A stretch of DNA of 59,226 bases from a virus, in the IMG/VR virus record IMGVR_UViG_3300047457_001195, positions 1-59,226 of that record, one strand, 5' to 3'. A program made the translations under genes and the position numbers. The number at the start of each line of letters is the position of its first letter. The first letter of the stretch is position 1. The notes beneath the pieces were generated by a model. It saw nothing but the letters and a program-made list of their open reading frames with translations. It had not been told where the DNA came from and did not search any database. Shown here one piece after another: positions 11,201 through 18,380 of this stretch.

Positions 11201-12471
11201 GTTCCTGTCTTAACAAAAATTGCTCCGCTTGTTACAACAGATGTTGCATATTTGATTGTTCTAAATGGACGATCAATTGTTCTACCATAATCTGATTCAT
11301 CTTCACCATTTGGAGCAACATACCAAACATTGTCAATTTGTCCAAATTCTTCATAGCGTGGTTCAAGGCTTGGCGTTGGAGAATTAACATATCTTGCCTT
11401 TAGAACCATGCCTTCTTGCACAGCGACTCCCTCAGGAGTTCCGTTGGCCATACTTAGACCAATAACTGCACCTGAATTTGATCTATAAGCAATATCACCT
11501 CTCTGAGTTAACACTGCTCCTACGCTGCCCTGAGCTAATAAAGTCCAATATGTGCTATTAGGAGGCATTTGGTTAGTGTTGACTGCGATAGCAATATAGC
11601 TATTACTATTTTTCTCAACAACATCACCAGGAGCGTATGAAGTGTTCGATGCCCATGTGCCTCTTGGATTTAGTCCTTTTAAGACTAAAGTCCAGTAGTT
11701 TGAGTTTACACCTGTAGTTCCAATATAGGGTTGAACATTTGTGCTATCAACTCTAGCAACATAGGCATATCCGCCATATTGAACAACATCACCTGTTTTA
11801 TAATTTGTGCTTGTTGTCCATGCATCTCTAACATTAAATCCAGTTGTTAATACATCCCAATAGGCTGTTTCTGTGCTAGGAGTTTTATTAACGTTTTCCT
11901 GAATAGAAACATAATTATAACCACCATAGGTTACAATATCCCCAACAGCGTATTGTCTAGAATTATCCCAACTATCCTCAAATTGTAAACCTTGAACAAA
12001 CTCATCAAAATAATTAGGATTAAATGTAGAAGTGCTAGTATGTTTTTGTGTTACGATAAAAACGTTAGCATTATACTTAACTAGATCATTTAAAGTATAT
12101 GTAGTAGCTGTGGTCCAAACACCCCTAAAGTTTACACTAGGAATATATAGATCCCAGTTACTGATGTTGTCCTCTAAGGATGCTCCACCTGTATAAGCTG
12201 TTTTACAGATATAAAGGTTTCCACCTGCTTGAGCAATGTCACCTACTTTGTAAAATGTCCCTGCAACGAAATCGTTTTTCCATTCGGTTCCACCTGTCAT
12301 TATCTGCCAATTTGCTTGGTTGGCAGGAAGTGTAGCACCACTGGTATGACTTACAATACATATATAGGAATAACCACCATAGCTTACGATATCATCTTTA
12401 TAATAAGCTTGATTGCTCTGCCATGGTCCTTTCCATACTAATTTAATTCTACCTAGTTTGAACTCAGCCAT
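8299..12471 (-). CDS. Large tail spike: six attachment modules plus right-handed beta-helix
   Basis: 1390 residues. Six tandem modules of about 50 residues occupy roughly residues 5-320, each following W-x(4-6)-Y-x-x-(G/N)-D-(I/V/L)-V-x-(Y)-x-x-x-x-Y (for example TTSTNYKTGDVVQYGGYAYV). About residue 385 starts VWYVAPNGEDESDYGRTIDR followed by PFRTIKYA and PPGVSIVGD, the hallmark opening of phage right-handed parallel beta-helix spikes of the pectate-lyase fold. The C-terminal 250 residues are Ser/Thr/Asn-rich fibre sequence. Its N-terminal modules match those of the RCC1 genes, so the virion may use one docking domain for alternative tips. Whether the helix cleaves polysaccharide cannot be judged. 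AAGGAT precedes the ATG at 12471. Confidence 0.85.
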   Translation of the reverse strand: MAEFKLGRIKLVWKGPWQSNQAYYKDDIVSYGGYSYICIVSHTSGATLPANQANWQIMTGGTEWKNDFVAGTFYKVGDIAQAGGNLYICKTAYTGGASLEDNISNWDLYIPSVNFRGVWTTATTYTLNDLVKYNANVFIVTQKHTSTSTFNPNYFDEFVQGLQFEDSWDNSRQYAVGDIVTYGGYNYVSIQENVNKTPSTETAYWDVLTTGFNVRDAWTTSTNYKTGDVVQYGGYAYVARVDSTNVQPYIGTTGVNSNYWTLVLKGLNPRGTWASNTSYAPGDVVEKNSNSYIAIAVNTNQMPPNSTYWTLLAQGSVGAVLTQRGDIAYRSNSGAVIGLSMANGTPEGVAVQEGMVLKARYVNSPTPSLEPRYEEFGQIDNVWYVAPNGEDESDYGRTIDRPFRTIKYATSVVTSGAIFVKTGTYREQLPIRVPPGVSIVGDELRSVTVMPGTEFSALTTSCVATINYIKDVVSNVMMNTLWTTTYQTSVQQLQMGVMSTASAVSTVVNLFGTITNVMSGGAIPGIVAAGPATADPYKLNARTQILANKTFLREEAAAFLLTNYGYTNATSPRDTGKFVEAVVNDLIYGGNSYSRQAALNFRYASQGISDDGITPNNRSRMWLVNNATVIRNMTMMGLTGQFTGVQVPSGSGVQRVTSVWPSTTASGCYVSLDPTGSISSRSPYIQNCTVFGTRAIGVLIDGSLHASGYKSMTLNDFTQIIDDGIAIWARNGGRAELVSVFTYYAYIGYLTETGGILRALNGNNSYGTFGDVACDLDPTDLGYSGSVNNRSTEAQVGRVLAGEGRVLGVLWNYQGQNYTNATVTFEGAPLGGTTAVASPVFTNGALSHITVDSGGANYQYVTGTGRTGGTNGNGVWFALAATDSMNTNNQYLGMRILITEGLGSGQYATVKNSYVTDGASGFTRVVYVMKDDGTNGWETLTGDAIITELDQSTKYEIVAKVVVNTTGYSPSRVAKVFAQVDPETDTIGAVYIFDGGQGYLPGTLPTFTITDPLASSAASLTPEVKDGAISRLTFSNRGAGYLTASVTSVTGNGFAEIAQYGSSINFLGFTTKAPRPGSIMTIAGQAGNFLVIETTAYDAITGAATVSISPSIDRVTPLLQGSTAAVYEKFSQVRLTGHDYLAIGTGNFASTNYPGVSTLNYVRANEKKSLNNGRVFYVSTDQDGNLSVGDLFQVNQATGQATLNVSSFNLTGLNSLQLGNTGATVFSFSADGTMSANSDNIVPTQRAIRTYINSQLGSGSNSLTVNVLTAGKLYIENDTLTTTAGTNSDLFLSADGTGKIYVSTNIYYTATYSQMAALTGNHLVNKNYVDEVNRSTLHGLTLDSDGLLTYVKDVGSENSTVDGSAFTTFFNDPRVTNIAMSVNGTLQLTY

Positions 12472-12489
12472 TACTCATAATCCTTATTT

Positions 12490-13020
12490 TTATTCAGTTA
12501 TAGATCCGCAATCAATTATAGTATTAGGTATTTCAATGTCACCGACTGATCCTAAATCAGTTACTAATTTGTTTTCTAACGGACCAGTTTCTACAATTGT
12601 ACCTAAATCTTTGTCTCCTGTAAGCAGATTCTCAAGAGCTACTATATCAGAATATCCTTCACTATAGTTATAAACACTATTTATTCTGGCACTAAAATTT
12701 CCTTCTTCGTCAATATAGTAGAAAATATTACGACTATCCCACTTAAATTGCTCATAAAACAGGTTATCATAGACAAGATTATGCTCTAAATCACGACCTT
12801 CGAAAAAATCTACACCAGGCTCAAAAGTTTCAAATAATTTATTACCAGGCACATCTATACTAGGAGTTTGTATTGTGATAACATCAGATTGTCCATCTGT
12901 TTTAACCTTATATAAGGTTAAAAACCCGTCTTCATCATTTCTATTTAGACCATAGAAATACAAACTTCTATTAATCAGCTCGTTCTGATCTGGTTCGCCC
13001 TTTGGATAATACGTGCTCAT
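12490..13020 (-). CDS. Acidic virion-associated protein of unknown function
   Basis: 176 residues, not recognised. It is rich in Asp, Glu, Asn and Tyr, with no membrane segment. The middle (about residues 65-125) has alternating aromatic and acidic residues (FKWDSRNIFYYIDEEGNF), suggesting beta strands. The C-terminus holds repeated D-L-G-T / D-L-G-S phrases. A clear AGGAT site lies 9 bases before the ATG. It sits between the large spike gene and a set of small beta-rich virion genes with gaps of 11-18 bases, so a tail or baseplate accessory role is likely by position alone. Confidence 0.65.
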   Translation of the reverse strand: MSTYYPKGEPDQNELINRSLYFYGLNRNDEDGFLTLYKVKTDGQSDVITIQTPSIDVPGNKLFETFEPGVDFFEGRDLEHNLVYDNLFYEQFKWDSRNIFYYIDEEGNFSARINSVYNYSEGYSDIVALENLLTGDKDLGTIVETGPLENKLVTDLGSVGDIEIPNTIIDCGSITE

Positions 13021-13031
13021 TTTATTCTATC

Positions 13032-13361
13032 CTATGTTATTACCACATAACTTAATGAAACGTGTAAACTATTAGGCTGTGAACTTTTTACTGAAATCTT
13101 ACTGGTAGGTCCTAACACTAACCTCTCACCATTAGTTACAACCTTGAATGTAGCTTGGCTTGGCAACGAAATTGACATCAAATAATTTCCTACTGTAGGA
13201 GTAGCATCTGTCATAAAAACATCAAAATTACAGTCATTACCGCTGGCATTAGTTACATTAAATCCAACAATGGTTATTCTTTCAGCAGCACCGGCAGTAA
13301 GAACATCTGTAACCGTTAGTCCGATTCCTGTTACAACTTTATTATCAAATCTTGTTGGCAT
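13032..13361 (-). CDS. Small beta-rich virion protein
   Basis: 109 residues. The sequence is a run of short beta strands with Thr/Val/Ser alternation (TGIGLTVTDVLTAGAAERIT), no cysteine cluster and no membrane helix. Small proteins of this look accompany tail-fibre genes in many large marine and freshwater phages, where they are thought to be tail or head decoration subunits. AGGAT precedes the ATG. It is tightly packed with neighbours at 13020 and 13364. The specific role is unknown. Confidence 0.65.
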   Translation of the reverse strand: MPTRFDNKVVTGIGLTVTDVLTAGAAERITIVGFNVTNASGNDCNFDVFMTDATPTVGNYLMSISLPSQATFKVVTNGERLVLGPTSKISVKSSQPNSLHVSLSYVVIT

Positions 13362-13363
13362 TT

Positions 13364-13729
13364 TTATCCTAGAATTAATGAATTTAATACTGAATCGTCT
13401 GTAAGTGCTGTGAAGCTAGCAGCATTAACAGTGACAAAAATCTGTTTGGCCTGTGATGCCCAATTAACGGCTTGATTGTTGTTTGAGCTAGAATAAATTT
13501 GAAGTCGCTGGACTGAATTAGAAGCAGTGCTATATCTCCCTACACCATTTTCCCATGATGGACCTAGAACTTCGGTAACACCATAATCAACAATACTATT
13601 ATCAGGTATAGCAGATAAAAATGTAATAAACCCCTGTGGGGCACCCCCTAAAACATATGTTCCAGTTCCTGTTGATGCAGTTGCTTCTTTAACACGATCT
13701 GCTCTAAATTTTTGAGGGTAATCTGCCAT
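13364..13729 (-). CDS. Tail-associated protein of the 'DRVKE-TGTGTYxLGGA' type
   Basis: 121 residues. The N-terminus (FRADRVKEATASTGTGTYVL, then GGAPQGF) and the later WENGVGRY follow a pattern I associate with phage tail proteins that open DRVKE-x-(S/T)-x-T-G-T-G and carry a WExG-x-G-x-Y element. The rest is beta-rich. Its ATG touches the stop of the 134-residue gene upstream (shared base 13729), indicating translational coupling. It is probably a virion surface or fibre-adaptor domain. Family resemblance is from memory of the motif, not from a search. Confidence 0.7.
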   Translation of the reverse strand: MADYPQKFRADRVKEATASTGTGTYVLGGAPQGFITFLSAIPDNSIVDYGVTEVLGPSWENGVGRYSTASNSVQRLQIYSSSNNNQAVNWASQAKQIFVTVNAASFTALTDDSVLNSLILG

Positions 13730-14133
13730 TATGGGTTATTCAGCGTAATAGATAATGTTATTCTAATTTCATCCCCAGCATTAGCGATTTGAATAGGTGC
13801 ATTGGTAAATCTGTTGGCAAAAAGCAATGATCCAGATGTAGATTGAATAACGTAGTATCCATAGATATATCCTGCTGCTCCGGTGAAAGTGAACGTGATT
13901 TGTGGATAGCTAGCCGAGCTAGGATCTCCAGCAGTAAATGTAAAATTAGCCGGGGTCAAAGTAACTGAAGCATAACCATATCCGCTGGCCTCTGTATAAT
14001 CTGCTGCTACGTCAGTTTTAGCAGGTGTTTTATTATTGGTATAAAGTTTAAGAACTAAACTTTGAGGCGCAGTGTTATTCACTATGTTTCTTAGTGCGAT
14101 TACTTCTCCGGCATTGGCGAAAACTATGGGCAT
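13729..14133 (-). CDS. Small beta-sandwich tail protein
   Basis: 134 residues. The arrangement SLVLKLYTNNKTPAKTDVAA, then a SGYGYASVTL element, is typical of short phage tail proteins that carry an L-x-L-Y-x-N-x-x-x-P element and an SGYGY turn. No membrane segment. The start is supported by TTAAAGGTTC upstream and by a GATAAATA late-promoter-like motif at 14159-14166. It overlaps the next gene by one base. It is probably co-expressed with the two small virion genes that follow. Confidence 0.7.
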   Translation of the reverse strand: MPIVFANAGEVIALRNIVNNTAPQSLVLKLYTNNKTPAKTDVAADYTEASGYGYASVTLTPANFTFTAGDPSSASYPQITFTFTGAAGYIYGYYVIQSTSGSLLFANRFTNAPIQIANAGDEIRITLSITLNNP

Positions 14134-14158
14134 AATGAACCTTTAATCTAATAAATTT

Positions 14159-14166
14159 TATTTATC
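14159..14166 (-). promoter_or_regulatory. Late-promoter-like GATAAATA
   Basis: The minus strand reads GATAAATA, seven of eight matches to the T4 late consensus TATAAATA. It lies in the 34-base gap between two virion genes, with the expected start about 20 bases before the ATG at 14133 and an SD sequence between. T4-like late promoters have only this -10 type element. Confidence 0.45.
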
Positions 14167-14167
14167 T

Positions 14168-15157
14168 TTACAAAAGTGTATATTTGAATTCTACACTCAA
14201 CCCAGACCCTGGTTGAACCTGGGTTCCGACTTGAACAACATCTACAGTGAGATAGTCATCAACTACCATATTTATGTTAACATTTACTTCAGTTTTAACT
14301 GTGCCAGTTGATATAGTAATTTGATTAACGGATGAACCATTTTGATTAGTCGATACCACAATGTCGCTATCAGCCGATGACGCTACTCTGCCTATAATTT
14401 TATAGATGTTTATAGGAGCAGGTGCGTGCCATCTAATCGTTCCGGTCTTTAAATTAAGAAATCCGTCTTGGTATAATATTACACTTTTGCTAACATCAGT
14501 GGTGCTAATCGTTCCGTCGCCGTTTATAACTAATCCATTACCAATCTTCACTGCACCAACTGTGGCTGTGGTGGCTGTATTGATGCTGAATGTTAGAGAT
14601 TTAGCAGTTCCAGATGTTAGAGCAACTATTCTAGTCCCTGTGCTGGCTACAAAATTTACAGTGTCTAGACCTTCAGCAACAAGTCCAGGACTTCCATCTA
14701 CATTCCAATTTTTAAAAGTAGAATTAATTGCTACTTTAGCAACACCATTGCCTAAATTTGTGACATCAAATCCACTATCAGCATCAAAGCTCAAGGTGGT
14801 TACATTGGTAACTGTGTTAGTTAGGGTATTATTAGTGGTGCTAAGAGCAACTTTTAAAGCTTCAACAGCTGGAACTGAAACCTTTACAGCCCCTCCACCT
14901 AAATTAGTAATACTAAAGTTACTATCAGTATCAAATCTAATAGCAGAAATTTGTCCAACTTCATTAAGTATGCTTCCGCCCTGTATGTTACTGACGCGAA
15001 GAGGTTGGACTGAGATTACCGATGTGTTAGTTCCTACGACCTGCTTAAGAAATATTTTACCGTCGTAGGTATTAATTGCCAGTTCGCCCAGATCTAAATC
15101 TGAGGGAACTGGAATCTTTGAAGGGACACTACTTCTTTTAAGTTTTATCTTATTCAC
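14168..15157 (-). CDS. Fibre protein with K-R-S-S (Mtd-type) N-terminus
   Basis: 329 residues with a GTG start (15155-15157). The N-terminus KIKLKRSSVPSKIP, then DLGELAINTYDGKIFLK, is the phage fibre attachment pattern (I-x-L-K-R-S-S ... GELAxNxxDGKxF). About residues 90-140 (TNTVTNVTTLSFDADSGFDV) are closely similar to the region just after the N-terminus of the collagen-like fibre at 18381-25835, so the two share a neck domain. The C-terminal 90 residues form a beta-rich tip. No SD sequence is visible; a UUCG hairpin at 15163-15180 sits immediately upstream of the GTG. It is a virion fibre by similarity of layout. Confidence 0.78.
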   Translation of the reverse strand: MNKIKLKRSSVPSKIPVPSDLDLGELAINTYDGKIFLKQVVGTNTSVISVQPLRVSNIQGGSILNEVGQISAIRFDTDSNFSITNLGGGAVKVSVPAVEALKVALSTTNNTLTNTVTNVTTLSFDADSGFDVTNLGNGVAKVAINSTFKNWNVDGSPGLVAEGLDTVNFVASTGTRIVALTSGTAKSLTFSINTATTATVGAVKIGNGLVINGDGTISTTDVSKSVILYQDGFLNLKTGTIRWHAPAPINIYKIIGRVASSADSDIVVSTNQNGSSVNQITISTGTVKTEVNVNINMVVDDYLTVDVVQVGTQVQPGSGLSVEFKYTLL

Positions 15158-15162
15158 AAATT

Positions 15163-15180
15163 TTCACACCGAAGTGTGAA
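15163..15180 (-). promoter_or_regulatory. Ultra-stable C(UUCG)G hairpin before a fibre gene
   Basis: The minus-strand RNA reads TTCACAC-TTCG-GTGTGAA: a perfect 7-bp stem with a cUUCGg tetraloop. CUUCGG hairpins are known in T4 intergenic regions. It is not followed by a T-run on either strand, so it is unlikely to be a rho-independent terminator. It ends six bases before the GTG start of the 329-residue fibre gene, so it may protect the mRNA end or influence initiation. Confidence 0.7.
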
Positions 15181-15188
15181 TATTTATC
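15181..15188 (-). promoter_or_regulatory. Late-promoter-like GATAAATA
   Basis: The minus strand reads GATAAATA, overlapping the TGA stop of the gene at 15187-17505. The expected start point falls in the first arm of the UUCG hairpin, so a transcript from here would begin near that hairpin. Single-element match only. Confidence 0.4.
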
Positions 15189-17505
15189 AGTATGTTCCGC
15201 CGTCTAAATCTGCGTATTCTAAGGCAGTTCCATCTGCACTAACTTGTAGAACTGTTCCCGCAGCACCTTTGGTTAATTTAGATAGACTTCCACCGATATT
15301 ACCCACAAGTAAGTCATAGGCAGAGTAGCTGGTAAAACCTGTTCCACCATAACTTGCTCCTACTGTATTAGCTTGCCAGGTTCCTGAAGTAATAGTTCCT
15401 ACTGTGACAATACTGGTTTGGCCAGTATAGCTCGAAGCAATATCAATAGAGTCTGCGTTAACAGTGATTCTACCAGCAGTTCCACCTATATCCAAAACTC
15501 CTAGGCTATAAGTTAGACCAGCACCAGCAACACTGCTGGCTAATTGAACATTGTCATTAGAAACTTCGATACCATTTGTAGCATTGACAGAAAATACATT
15601 ACCTGTTAATGTAAGTCCATCACCGCCTATGTAGGTTCCAGCTCCACTAAACTGCGTAAACACAATCGGACTAGAACCAACTGTTGCAACTTCTTCAGTC
15701 TGTACCCAACCTGTATCACCGTTGACCTGACCATGAACAACAAATATAAAGTCGCCGCCTGCTAAATCTGCAGGTTGATTCATATCCTCTGCACGAGTGA
15801 ATGTTGTTGCGTTTGTTCTTATATAAACACCGTTATAGGCAGTTGTAGTTTCATTCTTAACTAGAACACGATCACCATTCACTAGTGAATATCCGTCCAA
15901 TGTGTTTAATGCAGAACTGAATGTTAAGTAGTCACCTACACCATTAGTTACTGTCGTATAAGTAACAGTTCCGCCAACTGATAAAGCCAATGTCTGCGTG
16001 GTCGCTGCATCAGCAGCAAAGTGAGTGTGCAGACCTTGTGCTACACTATCAACATAGTATTTGGTAGCAGCATCTTGATCATTTTGTGGTTCAGCAAGGT
16101 TTGTCAGTCTAGCATTGCTAAACTGGATTGTTGCTGAATTTTGTGTAACGATTGTAAATGTAGCTGTGTTTAGTGCTTCAATTGTATAATCATAGATTTT
16201 AACATTATCAACGGTAACTTCTGTTAGTCCTGATAAAACAGTGCTTGATGCCCCAAGGCTTATTGAAGTTGAGCCAATAGTAACTGCGCTGTTGGCTAAT
16301 TGTGTATTGCTTATTCCACCTGTCTTTACGCTAACATTACCGTCAGTTACACTAAAGGTAGAGCTAGTGAATCTAGCAACGCCCAGTGTCGACCAAGTTG
16401 CTGTGCTAACAAATAAATCAATTTTACCCGAACTGTCGTCATAGGTGCTGGTAATATTTTGGGTTACATTTCCTGTAAACAATCCACCAGCAATGTCTTC
16501 AATTCTTTCAACTTGGAGATTAACTGCACCGCTACTTACACTGAAATCAGTAGCATCAAAGCTAGCAATACCTTTAGTGCTTGTTGAAGCATTGTTAATT
16601 GCTACATCACCATTAGTTACTGTAAAATAACTTGCAGCGAAGCTGGCAATACCTTTATTAGCTGAGCTTGCGTCCTCACCACTAATAGTGATTGTGTTAT
16701 TAGTTACAGCAACATCAATGCCTTCTCCACCGTTAACAGCTAGTGTATCATTTAGTAGAGATACCGTATCACTTCCTGTATCACCGGAAATTGCGAGCTG
16801 TGAACTACTTTGCTGCCAAGTGGTTCCTCCTACTCCGTCACTGGTAAGAACATACCCGCTAGTGCCAGTGCTATTTGGTAAGGTAAACCAGTTATTGATA
16901 CTGATTTTACCGGTTCCATTTGTGGCCAAAACTAAATTGGCATTACTTGCGGTATTACTTATAGTGCTGCCATCTATCTGAATATTATCAGTGGCAAACA
17001 TTCCTGTAATAACTAGTTTATTATTAGCGGCATCCCATAATAGATTTGACGTATCAGCTAGTTTTCCACCAGTTGAAGCAAAGACCAAGCGACCATTGGT
17101 TAAATTTTCAACAGTTAAATCGTGCCCGGTGCTGACAACTACGCCACCAGTTCCGTTTGGTGTTAATGTTAAATTACCATTAGTATCTGTTGTGCTAATA
17201 TCATTACCGTTAATGGTAATATTATCAACATTAAGAACATCAATCTTACTGTTTGAATCAACAATTAGAGCGCTGCCTGCTGTCACTGTTCCAGCAACAT
17301 GATCCAGCAAGTCAGTGAAATATTTTCCACCTATGACAAAATGGTTAGCAGCATTTCCGCCGGTTTCAGACCCCATACCTATGTATAATCGATCTCCCCC
17401 GTTAGCCTGTGTTCCTGACAACGATGAATATGCTAATTCACCTGCGGCCAGTGTAGCTGGATTTCCTGCTACTGATGAACGTTTAATTCTAATAACTGAT
17501 GCCAT
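15187..17505 (-). CDS. Long tail fibre with K-R-S-S N-terminus
   Basis: 772 residues. The N-terminus (IRIKRSSVAGNPATLAAGEL) is the phage fibre docking pattern. Residues 100-430 are Ser/Thr/Asn/Val-rich repeats including two similar blocks (KGIASFAASYFTVTNGDVAI and KGIASFDATDFSVSSGAVNL). About residues 470-500 read NDQDAATKYYVDSVAQGLH, then a VKNETTTAYNGVYI block, a tip-proximal module frequent in T4-like fibres. The protein ends in YADLDGGTY, a short C-terminal motif also seen in modified form on the next two genes. GGAG lies 8 bases before the ATG. It is a virion fibre with high confidence; its receptor is unknown. Confidence 0.82.
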   Translation of the reverse strand: MASVIRIKRSSVAGNPATLAAGELAYSSLSGTQANGGDRLYIGMGSETGGNAANHFVIGGKYFTDLLDHVAGTVTAGSALIVDSNSKIDVLNVDNITINGNDISTTDTNGNLTLTPNGTGGVVVSTGHDLTVENLTNGRLVFASTGGKLADTSNLLWDAANNKLVITGMFATDNIQIDGSTISNTASNANLVLATNGTGKISINNWFTLPNSTGTSGYVLTSDGVGGTTWQQSSSQLAISGDTGSDTVSLLNDTLAVNGGEGIDVAVTNNTITISGEDASSANKGIASFAASYFTVTNGDVAINNASTSTKGIASFDATDFSVSSGAVNLQVERIEDIAGGLFTGNVTQNITSTYDDSSGKIDLFVSTATWSTLGVARFTSSTFSVTDGNVSVKTGGISNTQLANSAVTIGSTSISLGASSTVLSGLTEVTVDNVKIYDYTIEALNTATFTIVTQNSATIQFSNARLTNLAEPQNDQDAATKYYVDSVAQGLHTHFAADAATTQTLALSVGGTVTYTTVTNGVGDYLTFSSALNTLDGYSLVNGDRVLVKNETTTAYNGVYIRTNATTFTRAEDMNQPADLAGGDFIFVVHGQVNGDTGWVQTEEVATVGSSPIVFTQFSGAGTYIGGDGLTLTGNVFSVNATNGIEVSNDNVQLASSVAGAGLTYSLGVLDIGGTAGRITVNADSIDIASSYTGQTSIVTVGTITSGTWQANTVGASYGGTGFTSYSAYDLLVGNIGGSLSKLTKGAAGTVLQVSADGTALEYADLDGGTY

Positions 17506-17516
17506 TTATCGCTCCA

Positions 17517-17819
17517 TTAATATTCGCCCGCATCGACGTTTTGTTGATCCAAGGTTGTGCTTGCTTTCCACTTATTTATATCGGTTTTATAAACTAGAAC
17601 CGACCCATTTGTGAGTTCTGTAATGTCTACATCAGTGGCCATATTGGCCAAAGTGTTATGATTTTCAGTGTAGGGAATGTCATTCCAATGGTTTACACCG
17701 TCCCCAACTTTGAACTTTTTAGTGTCAAGCTCAATACAAAGCTCGCCTTCTGCTATTACAGGATTGGCAGAAGACCATTGAGAAGCTGTCCCTCGACGAA
17801 GTTGTATTTGTACAGGCAT
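17517..17819 (-). CDS. Mtd-N domain mini-fibre
   Basis: 100 residues made almost entirely of one domain: IQLRRGTASQWSSANPVIAE followed by GELCIELDTKKFKVGDGVNHW. This is the recognisable N-terminal domain of the Bordetella phage major tropism determinant family, normally the virion-docking part of a longer receptor-binding protein. Here it is followed only by about 40 residues and a C-terminal NVDAGEY. There is no SD sequence; a perfect TATAAATA ends 8 bases before the ATG. It may be a capping or adaptor subunit, or the remnant of a longer fibre. The gap to each neighbour is about 11 bases. Confidence 0.75.
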   Translation of the reverse strand: MPVQIQLRRGTASQWSSANPVIAEGELCIELDTKKFKVGDGVNHWNDIPYTENHNTLANMATDVDITELTNGSVLVYKTDINKWKASTTLDQQNVDAGEY

Positions 17820-17827
17820 AATTATGT

Positions 17828-17835
17828 TATTTATA
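17828..17835 (-). promoter_or_regulatory. Perfect TATAAATA close to a start codon
   Basis: The minus strand reads TATAAATA with 8 bases between its last A and the ATG at 17819. If used as a T4-type late promoter, the message would have about 3 bases of leader. The same octamer occurs inside the coding region at 17574-17581, so chance matches exist. Confidence 0.4.
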
Positions 17836-18376
17836 CGTATCCAGCATCAAAATTAGTGATGCCACCGTAGATGCTATCAGCATATCCGCCATCTAAATTA
17901 TATAAAACTGTGTTTGCGGGGCTAAATTCTAGTCCCGAACTGCTGGAATTTACTGTAACAACATAACCAGCAGCTCCTACATAACTATTCGGAGTATCGG
18001 TAAGGGCTAGAAAACTTGTAACACCAGATCCTGTTCCACCGCCTCCACTGGCAAAAGAAATTTCAGACCAATTAGCCTCAGCATTTGGCATAGCACCGGT
18101 AATTTGACTGCGGATTTCTCCGGGTAATAGAGCATAGGTATAATATGTTGAGCTAGTTCTAGTATAGCCACTGGCAACATATCCATTTTTTAAGAATACA
18201 ATCATACCTTCAGATATGCGCTGACCATATATGTCTGTTAGCTTATCTCCTGCGCCACCGGAAATGCTTTGTAGACCACCCCTTAACTCAGTATCAAGTG
18301 CGATTGGCGCTGCACCAGTAGGACTCCAAGTTCCCGGCCACGTGTTTCTCGTTAAACCACTGTAATCAACTGGCAT
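17831..18376 (-). CDS. Virion protein with D-G-G-Y / D-A-G-Y C-terminal repeats
   Basis: 181 residues, no named family recognised. About residues 45-100 resemble a small beta domain (GQRISEGMIVFLKNGYVASG) found among phage fibre accessory proteins. A glycine linker (GGGGTGSG) follows, then SFLALTDTPNSYVGAAGY, a segment typical of fibre shafts, and a C-terminus with YNLDGGYADSIYGG and NFDAGYV. The start has AGGAT upstream. It is packed 4 bases from the collagen-like fibre gene and may be its partner (inference). Confidence 0.68.
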   Translation of the reverse strand: MPVDYSGLTRNTWPGTWSPTGAAPIALDTELRGGLQSISGGAGDKLTDIYGQRISEGMIVFLKNGYVASGYTRTSSTYYTYALLPGEIRSQITGAMPNAEANWSEISFASGGGGTGSGVTSFLALTDTPNSYVGAAGYVVTVNSSSSGLEFSPANTVLYNLDGGYADSIYGGITNFDAGYV

Positions 18377-18380
18377 TTTA

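Noticed and set aside
17574-17581. Exact TATAAATA on the minus strand as a promoter
   Set aside because: It lies inside the Mtd-N coding region, pointing toward the gene's own last 20 codons; kept only as a measure of chance matches.
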